DNA of 64,000 bases from Nostoc sp. FACHB-110 (lineage in GTDB: Bacteria > Cyanobacteriota > Cyanobacteriia > Cyanobacteriales > Nostocaceae), in NCBI RefSeq assembly GCF_014697425.1, contig NZ_JACJRU010000008.1, positions 124,001-188,000 on the forward strand, read 5' to 3'. Shown here one piece after another: positions 8,996-18,129 of the stretch. A model generated the notes under the pieces. That model was not told where the DNA came from, did not search any database, and was given only the letters and a program-made list of their open reading frames with translations. The number at the start of each line of letters is the position of its first letter. Within the stretch, counting starts at the first letter, position 1. Made by a program: the position numbers and the translations under genes.

Positions 8996-11710
8996 ATGAA
9001 AAAGCAGCGATTTTGTCGGTCTTTAACTCAAAAATTTACTTACTGGCGACACTACATATTAGGCCGCTCAGAACATTTCTTGGCTAAAAAAATTCTCAGC
9101 AATTCACTGCTGTTTTTGTTCAAAAATCCTCACGACAGCAAACACCCCAAACGAGCAACGGTATCCAGATCAATGGCAAAATCGGTTAATACTCATGGTG
9201 GAGTTCATGCAGTCGTTTTAGGCTGGATATATAAGAAACGTTCCTCAGTGTTATTTGCGATCGCAATCGTATCTTTAACTGGGGTACTAGGGCATAAATT
9301 ATATAATCAACCCCAACTGCAAACAGGAACTCGCGCCCCGCAAACTTTTAAAGCACCTTACGCTAGCAGTATTGAAGATAAAAAACAAACTGAAGCCCAA
9401 CGTAAAGCTGTGAGCAAAAGTTCGGTCACAGTCTTAATGATCGATACTCAAACAACAGAGAAGATTAAACAAAGTTTGCAAAAAATTCTCGCCCAGGGTA
9501 ATGAACTTCGTAATACTGCAGGGTCTTTTCCTTTTTTTGACATCTCAGTTTTATCGTTAAATACCCAGCAATATTTACGGGCTTGCTCTGATTTAGAATG
9601 GCAAGCCATATTATTAGCGTTAGAAAATAGTAGCAAACAAAAATTAGGACTTTTACCTAAAAGCAAAACAAATCTTCCTCAACAACAGGCTGTACAAGAA
9701 GAATTTAGAAAAAATCATACTTCTCAATACCTGCCGTTATTTCCCTTATCAAAGCATTCAACTATTCCCGAAAAAAATTCACCTTCACCGAACATCGATT
9801 CGGTAAATGTGATGTCACCTTGGTCATCAGGAGCAGTTCAATCTGTAGAAGTGCCGCAAACCAATAGTTTCAAACAAGCAGTAGCAGAACTCAATACTTA
9901 CCGGATGAGTACCTCAGTAGAGAATTTAAGTTCTTTATTAGAGCAAATATCTCAAGTCCGCCAAGCTTATTCCCAAGCCAAAGCGCAACTTTTAGATTTA
10001 GAAAGTAATAATCCAGAAACAGTTTACAAAGAACCTGTAATTTTAGATTTATCAGATGATGATTGGGCAAAAACGCACACAGAAATTAGCCAAATTGCCG
10101 ATCGCATCCTGACCCAAGGTATCCCAGAAGGATTACCGCCGGAGATTTTACAAAATGCTGTCAATCGCCATGTTCAAACAGTTGTGCCAAATGATGCAGA
10201 AGCGTTGGCAAATAAGCTGTTATTGGCAGTTCTACAACCGAATTTAAAAAAAGATCAAGCAAAAACTCAACAACAAGCAGAACAAGCAGAAAAAGGTGTT
10301 TCACCTGTGATGGTGTCAGTCAAACGAGGAGAGGTAATTGTTCAAAAAGGTCAAAAGATTACTGCTTGGCAGTTTGATGTACTAGAACATTATCAACTCA
10401 TTCGGCGAGAAAATAACTGGCAAGCTTTAGGAAGGTTAGCAGTCTTAGTGACTGGCGCAATTGGGATTTTTATTTGGGTAGAAAAACGCATTAAGTACCC
10501 GTTGCGACAACGAGATCGCCTGTTAGTCTTACTGCTAGCACTGAGTACCCCCGGGGCGATCGCAATGGGGATAATTCACACTAGTTGGAGTGCTGTTGGT
10601 TTATTGTTAGGTAGCTTTTACGGGCCTACATTAGGTACAACAGTTGTAGGCTTGTTGTTACTCACCATACCCACAAGTTTAGAAATTAGTAAGATTGTCT
10701 TGATCGCTGGGACAGCCGGGGGGATATTAGCTAGCTGTACTGCCCAAAGACTGCGATCGCGTGAAGAATTAGCACTATTAGGTGTCGCTGTTGCCGCTAC
10801 CCAAGGCAGTGTTTACTTGATTTTGAGTCTTTTAATGGGGGCAGCATTTGGCGGTAGTTGGTACATCGTCTTTCAAGAAGCAGGTGTATTTGCTCTATCA
10901 GGTTTGGCTTGGAGTATTGTTGCTTTGGGTATCAGTCCCTATCTCGAAAAATTATTTGATTTGGTTACGCCCATTCGATTAGCTGAACTAGCAAATCCCA
11001 ATCGCCCTTTATTAAAAAAACTCGCCACACAAACCCCAGGAACATTCCAACACACTTTATTTGTGGCTACCCTGGCAGAGGCGGCGGCTAAAAAAATAGG
11101 GTGCAATGTGGAACTCGTCAGGGCTGGTACTCTTTACCACGATATTGGGAAAATGCACGATCCTTTGGGATTTATTGAAAATCAAATGGGTGGGCCAAAT
11201 AAACACGAAACAGAAATTCAAGACCCTTGGAAGAGTGCAAAAATTATCAAAAGGCACGTCAGCGAAGGGTTAGTCATGGCTCGCAAACATTTATTACCGA
11301 CAGCCATTCAAGCTTTTATTCCCGAACATCAAGGGACAATGCTGATTGCTTATTTTTATCATCAAGCGCAGCAGCAAGCCCAAGCCGACCCCAGTGTGAA
11401 AGTCGATGAAGCAGATTTTCGCTATGATGGCCCGATTCCCCAGTCAAGAGAAACGGGGATTGTGATGTTAGCAGATGCTTGCGAAGCTGCATTGCGCTCG
11501 CTTAAAGATGTTACACCCGAACAAGCTTTAACTACGTTGAATAATATTCTCCGCGCCAGATGGCAAGACAATCAACTCGTAGACTCCGGTTTAACACGAG
11601 ATGAAATGTCGCAAATTGCAGAGATTTTTGTCGAAGTTTGGCAGCAATCTAATCACAAGCGCATCGCTTATCCCAAGTTAAAGACTAGTAACGAAAAAAT
11701 CATTAAATAA
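8996..11710 (+). CDS. Membrane HD-domain phosphohydrolase (7TMR-HD / PgpH-like)
   Basis: About 904 residues from the ATG at 8996 (the frame is open from TTG 8942). Order: a basic N-terminal segment, one membrane anchor near residue 85 (SVLFAIAIVSLTGVLG), a large extracytoplasmic 7TMR-HDED domain with a coiled part, a block of about seven membrane segments (about residues 480-660), then a cytoplasmic HD domain with H686 in QHTLF and the metal pair H715-D716 in YHDIGK, plus KRHVSEG and PEHQGT. Proteins of this architecture in Firmicutes (PgpH) hydrolyse c-di-AMP; that activity is likely here by inference. It overlaps the convergent CPBP gene by 8 bases. Confidence 0.9.
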   Translation: MKKQRFCRSLTQKFTYWRHYILGRSEHFLAKKILSNSLLFLFKNPHDSKHPKRATVSRSMAKSVNTHGGVHAVVLGWIYKKRSSVLFAIAIVSLTGVLGHKLYNQPQLQTGTRAPQTFKAPYASSIEDKKQTEAQRKAVSKSSVTVLMIDTQTTEKIKQSLQKILAQGNELRNTAGSFPFFDISVLSLNTQQYLRACSDLEWQAILLALENSSKQKLGLLPKSKTNLPQQQAVQEEFRKNHTSQYLPLFPLSKHSTIPEKNSPSPNIDSVNVMSPWSSGAVQSVEVPQTNSFKQAVAELNTYRMSTSVENLSSLLEQISQVRQAYSQAKAQLLDLESNNPETVYKEPVILDLSDDDWAKTHTEISQIADRILTQGIPEGLPPEILQNAVNRHVQTVVPNDAEALANKLLLAVLQPNLKKDQAKTQQQAEQAEKGVSPVMVSVKRGEVIVQKGQKITAWQFDVLEHYQLIRRENNWQALGRLAVLVTGAIGIFIWVEKRIKYPLRQRDRLLVLLLALSTPGAIAMGIIHTSWSAVGLLLGSFYGPTLGTTVVGLLLLTIPTSLEISKIVLIAGTAGGILASCTAQRLRSREELALLGVAVAATQGSVYLILSLLMGAAFGGSWYIVFQEAGVFALSGLAWSIVALGISPYLEKLFDLVTPIRLAELANPNRPLLKKLATQTPGTFQHTLFVATLAEAAAKKIGCNVELVRAGTLYHDIGKMHDPLGFIENQMGGPNKHETEIQDPWKSAKIIKRHVSEGLVMARKHLLPTAIQAFIPEHQGTMLIAYFYHQAQQQAQADPSVKVDEADFRYDGPIPQSRETGIVMLADACEAALRSLKDVTPEQALTTLNNILRARWQDNQLVDSGLTRDEMSQIAEIFVEVWQQSNHKRIAYPKLKTSNEKIIK

Positions 11711-12590
11711 ATTGTGATAAGCCCCAAAGCATTAAGATTGTTCCTAAAACACAAATGATTCCGGCTACACCAGCCAGGGGTTTTTTATACTTACCAGTCA
11801 CCCACTCGGAGACTTTACCTGTGTAAGTAATTAGTTGGGCTGTATCTATACTAGCGATCGTCCAAACTAAAGCTGCGTGTAAACCCCAAGCAATACCCAA
11901 ATTGCCGTTGTCTGCGATTCTCGCCATCACTAGCATCATACCCATCAGCCATAGCCCTGGTAGCTGTGGTAAAGTTTCCTGCTGTTCCCACACCAAGTGC
12001 AACACAGCAAAAATCAAACTAGAAATTGTTGCAGCTACCCAAACTGGATAATCTCGCTCTAATTCAGATAAGAGAAAACCTCGAAAAATTAACTCTTCTA
12101 CCCCACCGACTAATAACGCTACTAATAAAATCGGCAGTGAGATAGATGGCAGTAATTTGAGATTAGACCAAACAAAATCATACCAACCCAACCAAAATTG
12201 CACTGCCAACAACAAAGTTAGGCTCAACAACCCCAAACCAAAACCCCATCCTAAACCACTGAGTAGAGAAAGATTAGCTATTAAGCCATATTCACTCCAA
12301 GACCGTTGGCATAACAAAACAACCCCCCAAAGAACCAGGGGAGCTAATAAGTAAAGTGAAACAATTAAAGGTAACTTTTGTTCTGGTTGCAGAGATTTAG
12401 TTGGTTGCCAATGCAGTACAAAAGCCAATATTGCGGCTATAGGTATCCAACATCCTACCCAACTTATAAAAAATGCCATCAAGACAACTGAAACTGAAGC
12501 ATTTTCTAGAAATGACAGCGATGTGTTGACTGATGGCTGAAAAAAATTTGTCCAAATAGATAAAAAAAACACGTTAGACTGCTTGCACAA
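11703..12590 (-). CDS. CPBP-family intramembrane metalloprotease
   Basis: A roughly 295-residue integral membrane protein of the CPBP (CAAX-protease and bacteriocin-processing, Abi) family. Motif 1 is EELIFRGF with the Glu pair at 165-166; motif 2 is FAVLHL with His198. About seven hydrophobic segments are visible. The frame opens with TTG 12590; a GTG at 12572 or the ATG at 12479 could be the true start, none with a clear ribosome site. It converges on the HD phosphohydrolase with an 8-bp overlap of the stop ends. Substrate unknown; some family members process prenylated or immunity peptides, which cannot be inferred here. Confidence 0.9.
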   Translation of the reverse strand: MCKQSNVFFLSIWTNFFQPSVNTSLSFLENASVSVVLMAFFISWVGCWIPIAAILAFVLHWQPTKSLQPEQKLPLIVSLYLLAPLVLWGVVLLCQRSWSEYGLIANLSLLSGLGWGFGLGLLSLTLLLAVQFWLGWYDFVWSNLKLLPSISLPILLVALLVGGVEELIFRGFLLSELERDYPVWVAATISSLIFAVLHLVWEQQETLPQLPGLWLMGMMLVMARIADNGNLGIAWGLHAALVWTIASIDTAQLITYTGKVSEWVTGKYKKPLAGVAGIICVLGTILMLWGLSQFI

Positions 12591-12756
12591 TAGATTTTTA
12601 AGTTTTTTGTCAAGACGTTGCTAAAACTTGTAACTTTAGCAACTTGATCTAATCGTATCTTTTTATTAATCAAGCATTTGGCTAAGAGTTCTTTGTTTTG
12701 TGAGTAGGGATAAGTAGTACAGGCTTTAACTGCAACTTTTCCCTACCAATTTTCAA

Positions 12757-13197
12757 TTACTCTTCTTCTTCCTCGTCTAAATCTTCATCTATCTCATCTA
12801 GGTCATCTGGGGAAATGCCTTTTTTATCACTTTCACCTAGTTGAATTAGATGAATATGCTTGTATCCCAGTCTAATTTCAAACTCATCCCCAGGTTTTAA
12901 ACCCATTGCCTTGGTGTAAGTTGCACCAATGACAATTTGACCATTTTGATGAACGCTAACCCTATATGTCGGTTCGCGGCCACGGCCATCTTTCGGTGCT
13001 TCTGGACTTAAAGGAATTCCTCTAGCCGATAGCAACGCGTCATAAAAATCGGTAAGATTGACGCGTACTTGATTATTTTTAGTAACGGTGTAATAGCCAC
13101 ACTGCTTTGCTCTTTCTCTTCTTGGTAAATTAGAAAGTTCTTTTACTTTAGCAAGCAGCGCTTTTCCAGTTAATGGTGCGGTTGCAGTTTCAGTCAT
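12757..13197 (-). CDS. cyAbrB-type transcriptional regulator
   Basis: A 146-residue cyanobacterial AbrB-like DNA-binding protein. The N-terminal half (LTGKALLAKVKELSNLPR, then CGYYTVTKNNQVRVN) is the cyanobacterial-specific region; the C-terminal AbrB/SpoVT-type beta domain contains GQIVIGATYTKAMGLKPGDE, and the protein ends in a long Asp/Glu tail. It resembles the cyAbrB2 branch more than CalA/cyAbrB1 as I remember them. Members repress or tune carbon, nitrogen and redox genes and bind their own promoters. ATG 13197 is chosen; a TTG 9 nt upstream (13206) with AAGGA before it is possible. A composite palindrome lies just upstream. Confidence 0.93.
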   Translation of the reverse strand: MTETATAPLTGKALLAKVKELSNLPRRERAKQCGYYTVTKNNQVRVNLTDFYDALLSARGIPLSPEAPKDGRGREPTYRVSVHQNGQIVIGATYTKAMGLKPGDEFEIRLGYKHIHLIQLGESDKKGISPDDLDEIDEDLDEEEEE

Positions 13198-13250
13198 TAC
13201 GCTCAATTTTTCCTTACTCTCTCCAAACTGATAAACAATGTTGTCTGATG

Positions 13251-13297
13251 CCAGTATTTCAATTTTGAGTATCTACACCAAGGTACTCAAAATACTG
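13251..13297. promoter_or_regulatory. Composite palindrome upstream of the cyAbrB gene
   Basis: The right arm TACTCAAAATACTGG is the reverse complement of a left arm interrupted by 6 nt (CCAGTATT ... TTGAGTA), giving 15 paired bases around a 12-nt centre. It lies about 55-100 nt upstream of the cyAbrB start codon. AbrB-type regulators commonly autoregulate, so this could be an operator; a transcript hairpin is the alternative. Confidence 0.4.
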
Positions 13298-14623
13298 GGT
13301 TCAAGGATGAATTCCTGCTAGTCGAGGAGCCACAAGCGCCTATATTAGGATTACCTGCAACAGATTAGAGTCAGGCTTGTCACAGGTATTTATTTTGGTG
13401 ATTTTACGGCACTTTTAAGCGTGATTCGCCATTGAAAACGAAATTATTTTTTCTTTTGGCACTACTGTAGCGGTGTAACTTTAAGCCACCTTTACAAATG
13501 AGGTTGTTTCTACTCTCAATAATGTAGTAGACCCAAGAAATTGCAGGTTTTCCACTTTCAGTGCTAGCCTTTATTGCCCTTGAGTTGTAGGCTTTACCTA
13601 CTCTTCCTCGTAAGCTGAAGACAGCATAGTATTTGAATATGGACTGAGAACTACATCCTTTTGTCCCAGTAGTAGAGACGTGAAATTTCTTGTCTCTACA
13701 TTACGAAAATACAAAGCAATAGTAACCGCGCTTATACGGCGATCAAGATTGGTTTTGTTACTTCGTAATTGTATATTAAATACTAGCATGGACTAATAAT
13801 AGCAAAATAGTTGTTTAATTTTGAATTTAACTTGCAAGCAAATTTTTATTTAAATCATCTAGCTCAATGACGCAAAAAGCAGTAAGGAAAATCCTTGCTG
13901 CTTTATTAGCTAGCTTGAGCATTGCTGGCTTGCTTTTATAAAAATTTATCTAAATTTAGAACGGCAGTTTTGAAGAATCAGAGATATTCTTTAATATTAG
14001 AGTTTGACCCCAGACAAAAATAGTGCGATGTTAAACCTAGCTGGTGATTGTCGCGTGCCATCACTAGACAACTAGTTTTTGAGTATATGTCTTTAGGAAG
14101 AATAAATATGTGACACTTCTGTAAGCTGGTTTATCCTCAGCGTTAGAAGTTTATTATCAGCTTAAACACATCCATATCAGCAAATGACTAACGTTTTATC
14201 AAGATTTCTGATATTTCTCCAATCAGGCAGTCTTGACTCTGGTGTATGTTGTTATAAAGATGTATTAAGCGTCTAAAGTATATTTACTGGGGATATTCTA
14301 TCGAGACTAGAAATTAAGTTGAGTCTTTACCAGGAAAAATATTTTTATTTTCAGTCCTAAACAAGAAAATCGCCGACTCAGATGCGATCGCTTGTTATAT
14401 AGTAAAGCTCAGAGCTTAACATAAATCTTGACCAAGTTGCTAATCCAACTAAAATTTTAATAGTTATCCTTGAACAAGAATCCGTAGCTCTTGGTTCATC
14501 AGCTTATTAACACCTAGCAGTGAATTAAGAGCCACAAAAGTATAGCTCAATTTTTAGACTTACCAGCCTTTACTCAAGATTTATCAGGCTGGTAAAGCAA
14601 TTTTAAGACTTTGGTTAGTGGTC
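13298..14623. other. Long non-coding region between cyAbrB and sdhB
   Basis: About 1.3 kb with no convincing gene of normal size. It holds a GTAGAGAC...GTCTCTAC palindrome (13672..13699, related to the one upstream of rpmI), a 12-bp hairpin (13876..13904), and a 24-codon hydrophobic frame at 13867..13941 (MTQKAVRKILAALLASLSIA...) that lacks a ribosome site. The part from about 14000 to 14600 is AT-rich without recognised elements; it should hold the sdhB promoter. Confidence 0.5.
13876..13904 (-). terminator. Strong hairpin, possible terminator for minus-strand transcription
   Basis: Arms AAAGCAGTAAGG and CCTTGCTGCTTT pair over 12 positions (one G-U type pair in RNA) around a 5-nt AAAAT loop. 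Read on the minus strand the stem is followed by a short T run (CTTTTTG), the layout of an intrinsic terminator. No minus-strand gene is known to end here, so the role is uncertain. Confidence 0.4.
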
Positions 14624-15625
14624 ATGGAAATTATTTTTAAGGTGATTCGGCAGCAACAAAATTCTACTCCTGTAATCAAAACTTACAGTTTAGAGGTAGA
14701 ACCAGGCAATACCATCCTCGACTGTCTCAACCGAATTAAATGGGAGCAAGATGGCACATTAGCATTTCGGAAAAATTGCCGCAATACTATTTGTGGCAGT
14801 TGTGCAGTCAGAATCAATGGGCGTTCGGCTTTAGCTTGTAAAGAAAATATTGGCAGCGAAATTGCCAGATTACAAGCAATACAATCTTCAACAAACACAG
14901 CAAATTCTCCTCCAGAAATCACAGTTGCACCTTTGGGTAATATGCCTGTGATTAAAGATTTAGTGGTAGATATGAGCAGTTTTTGGAATAATCTAGAGGC
15001 AGTTGCACCTTATGTCAGCACAGCAGCCAGGCAAGTTCCCGAACGAGAATTTTTACAAACACCACAAGAGCGATCGCTCCTCGATCAAACTGGTAATTGT
15101 ATTATGTGCGGTGCTTGCTATTCAGAATGTAATGCCCGCGAAGTTAATCCAGATTTTGTCGGCCCCCATGCTTTAGCCAAAGCTTATCGAATGGTGGCAG
15201 ATTCTCGTGATAGTAAGAAAGAAAATCGCTTAGAAAATTACAACGAAGGTACTAAGGGCGTGTGGGGTTGTACTCGTTGTTTATATTGCGATGCAGTTTG
15301 TCCAATGGAAGTCGCCCCTTTAGAACAGATTACTAAAATTAAACAAGAAATTCTGACTCACAAAGAAAAAACAGATTCTCGTTCAATTCGTCACCGCAAA
15401 GTTTTAGTCGAACTAGTCAAAGAAGGTGGTTGGATTGATGAACGCCAATTTGGTTTACAAGTTGTCGGTAATTATTTTCGTGATCTCAAAGGATTACTCA
15501 GCATCACACCTTTAGGCTTAAGAATGCTCGCCAGAGGTAAATTCCCCTTGTCTTTTGAACCTTCCGAAGGGACAGAACAAGTGCGATCTCTCATCGAATC
15601 TGTACAACAAACTAAAGAAGTATGA
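14624..15625 (+). CDS. sdhB: Succinate dehydrogenase/fumarate reductase iron-sulfur subunit
   Basis: A 333-residue electron-transfer subunit of succinate dehydrogenase. The N-terminal ferredoxin-like domain has the 2Fe-2S ligands C52, C57, C60 and C72 (RKNCRNTICGSC ... LACKE). The C-terminal domain has CIMCGACYSEC and CTRCLYCDAVCPMEV for the 4Fe-4S and 3Fe-4S clusters. It is about 80 residues longer than the E. coli subunit, as usual for cyanobacteria. In cyanobacteria this enzyme feeds electrons to the plastoquinone pool of the thylakoid. No sdhA is adjacent, also normal for the group. The ATG at 14624 is preferred over the GTG two codons earlier. Confidence 0.95.
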   Translation: MEIIFKVIRQQQNSTPVIKTYSLEVEPGNTILDCLNRIKWEQDGTLAFRKNCRNTICGSCAVRINGRSALACKENIGSEIARLQAIQSSTNTANSPPEITVAPLGNMPVIKDLVVDMSSFWNNLEAVAPYVSTAARQVPEREFLQTPQERSLLDQTGNCIMCGACYSECNAREVNPDFVGPHALAKAYRMVADSRDSKKENRLENYNEGTKGVWGCTRCLYCDAVCPMEVAPLEQITKIKQEILTHKEKTDSRSIRHRKVLVELVKEGGWIDERQFGLQVVGNYFRDLKGLLSITPLGLRMLARGKFPLSFEPSEGTEQVRSLIESVQQTKEV

Positions 15626-15669
15626 AGGCTAAAATTTCAGACTTCACACTTGAGACTTCATACTTTATT

Positions 15670-16197
15670 TCATCTGGGGTCTTGGGGTATATCTAAAGGT
15701 CGCCCAAAACGGTCGTAAACTAAAATATCCCACTGCCCGTTATTACTCGATTCAAACGCAATCCTACTACCATCAGCACTAATAGTAGGATTACGCACTT
15801 CTGCTGCTAAATTATTGGTTAAATTGCGTGATTGGCGGGTTTCTCGGTCATATAAAAAAATCGCCGAGCGCCCCTGACGACTCGCTGCAAACACAACATA
15901 ACGGCCATCTTGGGAAACACTAGGGTGAGAGGCGATCGTATCTAGTGAATTTAAACCCGGTAAATCAATTAAATTACGTGTCAGGGTATCAAACATATAA
16001 ACATCTTGACTACCTCGGCGATCGCTAGTAAACACAATATATCTCCCAGAAATTTGGGGATTTAATTCTGAAGCCAAACTATTAATACTTCGTCCTCCCG
16101 GATCGAAAGGATAACTCACCAATCGGGGATAACCAAAACAACCACTCAGCAAACTACAGCAAGCAAATATAGGAATAAAAATAGTGCGTTTGGTCAT
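15670..16197 (-). CDS. TolB-like lipoprotein, copy 2
   Basis: A 175-residue lipoprotein with a lipobox (LLSGC, Cys near residue 20) and three to four WD40-like PD40 beta-propeller blades (for example RYIVFTSDRRGSQDVYMFD, RYVVFAASRQGRSAIFLYD, RIAFESSNNGQWDILVYD). TolB and its relatives have six blades, so this short form is either a partial propeller or assembles with a partner. The gene lies 33 nt downstream of a paralogue with the same blade pattern and clearly arose from it by tandem duplication. The two probably form one operon. Function unknown; protein-binding at the outer or inner membrane is a reasonable inference. Confidence 0.8.
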   Translation of the reverse strand: MTKRTIFIPIFACCSLLSGCFGYPRLVSYPFDPGGRSINSLASELNPQISGRYIVFTSDRRGSQDVYMFDTLTRNLIDLPGLNSLDTIASHPSVSQDGRYVVFAASRQGRSAIFLYDRETRQSRNLTNNLAAEVRNPTISADGSRIAFESSNNGQWDILVYDRFGRPLDIPQDPR

Positions 16198-16230
16198 TTG
16201 TCAAAAGATTTCACACTTCATACTTCACAC

Positions 16231-16794
16231 TTAATTAGGTGGCGCATCTACCGTTGCACCATTAGGAATATCTAATTCAACATTGGGGCCACGGTCTAAA
16301 ACCTCAATATCCCATTGACCACGACTAGCAGTTTCAAACACAACATAACGTCCGTCAGGGCTAATACCAGGATTTCGCACCCAGCCGCGATAGACAGGCG
16401 TGAGAACTTGGGATGTTTGGGTAGCGCGATCGTAAAATGCGACTACTGGTCTGCCTTGGTCACTAGTTAAATAAACAATATAACGCCCGGTGTAGCTTAA
16501 ACTTGGACTTTCGGCGATCGTCTCTGGTCTATTTAAACCTGGTATCCTCACAAATATTTGCTGTTGTAAGTCATACACCAATAATTGGTGACTACCGTTA
16601 CGATTTGATACAAATGCTAAAAAGCGCCCATTTCCACTCAAAGCCGGTTGTTCTTCGGTGTAGCGGCTATTGAGAGAAGTAGGCCCAAAAGGAATATCAC
16701 TCGAACCACAAGAAACAAGCAAGCCTGTTAAGCTAAAAACCAGGCTCCAATGAATTGGTCTTTGGAGCCAAAAAGTAGGGGTAAATTTTTTCAC
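16231..16794 (-). CDS. TolB-like lipoprotein, copy 1
   Basis: A 187-residue lipoprotein. The signal segment ends in a lipobox (LLVSC followed by GSS, Cys near residue 29). Three to four PD40 blades follow (RFLAFVSNRNGSHQLLVYD, RYIVYLTSDQGRPVVAFYD, RYVVFETASRGQWDIEVLD). It matches the downstream gene block by block, including the motifs IPGLNRPETIAESPS versus LPGLNSLDTIASHPS, so they are tandem paralogues. The start is a GTG at 16794 (MKKFTPTFWL) with GAGG immediately adjacent, an unusually tight spacing, so the real start may be a little later. Function unknown. Confidence 0.8.
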   Translation of the reverse strand: MKKFTPTFWLQRPIHWSLVFSLTGLLVSCGSSDIPFGPTSLNSRYTEEQPALSGNGRFLAFVSNRNGSHQLLVYDLQQQIFVRIPGLNRPETIAESPSLSYTGRYIVYLTSDQGRPVVAFYDRATQTSQVLTPVYRGWVRNPGISPDGRYVVFETASRGQWDIEVLDRGPNVELDIPNGATVDAPPN

Positions 16795-16845
16795 CTCAAC
16801 TGCTGTTTTTTACATCGCCTCTAGCTTACATCTATCCCAACAATT

Positions 16846-17754
16846 TTATACATCATCAAAATTTGTCGAATTATTCGATTCATCATCAGAAGAATCAATT
16901 GGCTTATATGGGACATAATCAGCCGGAATTACATCATCATCCGCACTGTCTCTGCGAGAAGTTGTTTCTGCGGGAGGACGGCGTTTTCTCGGTCTGGGAT
17001 TAACATCATCTTCACGGCTTTCAGGGCGCGGAGTACCATTACTACGACGAGAAGGTTTTCTTGTCTCATCACTAGAACTTTCCCAATCATCAACCTGCCT
17101 AGGAGATGAAGAACCCCAACTTCCTTCATCTTCATATTTTTCCACAGGACGGCTGGTTGAACGCCCAGAAGTGCGGCGACGATTTTTATCAGTAGTTTCT
17201 GTGCGTTCATTGCTAGTGCGGCGAGTTGAACGACGGGGTGGTTGATCCTCGTAGTAGTCATCACGAGTGGAGCGTTCATCTCTGCTACCCCGAATTCTGG
17301 GGCGTACAGGAGGTTCTTCTTCGTCATAAGGTAATGGCTCGTACTCGTCTTCTACTTCAGCCTCATAGTCTCTGCGTCTCTTATAGGAATAGTTATCGCT
17401 GACCTCTCGCTCCCGATCTACAATTGGCGTGTTACGTTTAGCTTGCTGAGTAGCAATACTCCGCAGACGAATACTCTCAACTGCAAAAAACACAGTTGTC
17501 CCCACCAAAAGTAACTGCCCAAATTGCAGAATGGGGTCTAAACGCCAGCCTTGGAAAATCAAAATAAAACCACAGAGTAGACCAACAGCAGCAAAAAAGA
17601 TATCTTGATCTCGTGACAGTTCTGGGCGTACAGTCCGCAAAAAATACAGTGCTGCCCCAGCCACAGCCAGGAAAATTCCGAGAATACTGGCTGAGTTTGT
17701 CCCTACGTTGACCTGAGCCAGAACACTGGCTGAGTTCAGCCCTAAATTTAGCAT
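16846..17754 (-). CDS. ycf66: Ycf66-family protein
   Basis: A 302-residue protein with two to three N-terminal membrane segments (ASILGIFLAVAGAALYFL, DIFFAAVGLLCGFILIF, FGQLLLVGTTVFFAVES) matching the Ycf66 N-terminal domain, followed by a long hydrophilic tail rich in Arg, Asp, Glu and Ser with no fold evident. Ycf66 is found in cyanobacteria and many plastids; its role is unknown but a thylakoid location is likely. psbX lies upstream on the same strand, an arrangement I know from other cyanobacteria and consistent with a photosynthetic function. Start ATG 17754. Confidence 0.9.
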   Translation of the reverse strand: MLNLGLNSASVLAQVNVGTNSASILGIFLAVAGAALYFLRTVRPELSRDQDIFFAAVGLLCGFILIFQGWRLDPILQFGQLLLVGTTVFFAVESIRLRSIATQQAKRNTPIVDREREVSDNYSYKRRRDYEAEVEDEYEPLPYDEEEPPVRPRIRGSRDERSTRDDYYEDQPPRRSTRRTSNERTETTDKNRRRTSGRSTSRPVEKYEDEGSWGSSSPRQVDDWESSSDETRKPSRRSNGTPRPESREDDVNPRPRKRRPPAETTSRRDSADDDVIPADYVPYKPIDSSDDESNNSTNFDDV

Positions 17755-17898
17755 TGTTCTTTATCCCAATATCACAATCTATGTTAGCGAGTCACAATTA
17801 AAATCACTACTTTAATTAATCACAATATATTGAAGCTTCCAAGCTTTTGGCAATGAAAACCTAAAGCTGTTTATTAATCACCAGCCAAAAAATTTATA

Positions 17899-17973
17899 TC
17901 TGTCAGCTAAGTATACCTTATCCCCACTAGGAGGGTTGTTTGCTGTTATGCAATTAGGTAAATAGCTGACAGA
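17899..17973. repeat. Perfect 11-bp inverted repeat between psbX and ycf66
   Basis: TCTGTCAGCTA (17899-17909) and its exact complement TAGCTGACAGA (17963-17973) flank 53 nt. It could form a large hairpin in the psbX-ycf66 transcript, ending psbX mRNA or controlling read-through into ycf66. Confidence 0.45.
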
Positions 17974-18009
17974 CAATCATTGTATGAGCCGTAATGACCC
18001 ACCAAAGGA

Positions 18010-18129
18010 TTATGAACGTTGAATTTTATCTTTTTGGCTAATGAAAATTAGGCCAACAGTAGCAGGGATAACGACAATCAATGTACCCCAAAGTAGGCTC
18101 CAAAGAAAATTTGCTAAAGATGGTGTCAT
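18010..18129 (-). CDS. psbX: Photosystem II protein PsbX
   Basis: A 39-residue single-span membrane protein: ATG at 18129, TAA at 18010-18012. The product starts MTPSLANFLWSLLWG, has one transmembrane helix rich in Val and Ile, and ends SQKDKIQRS, which is the PsbX signature. PsbX sits near cytochrome b559 at the edge of photosystem II and affects quinone exchange. It is followed by ycf66 on the same strand. Because it is so short it is easily missed in automated gene calls. Confidence 0.95.
   Translation of the reverse strand: MTPSLANFLWSLLWGTLIVVIPATVGLIFISQKDKIQRS

Noticed and set aside
13598..13789. 63-codon minus-strand frame
   Set aside because: It spans the TAGAGACG palindrome, has no ribosome site or domain, and sits in otherwise non-coding DNA.
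16929..17327. 132-codon frame inside ycf66
   Set aside because: Shadow frame produced by the Arg/Asp/Ser-rich, biased tail of ycf66 on the same strand.
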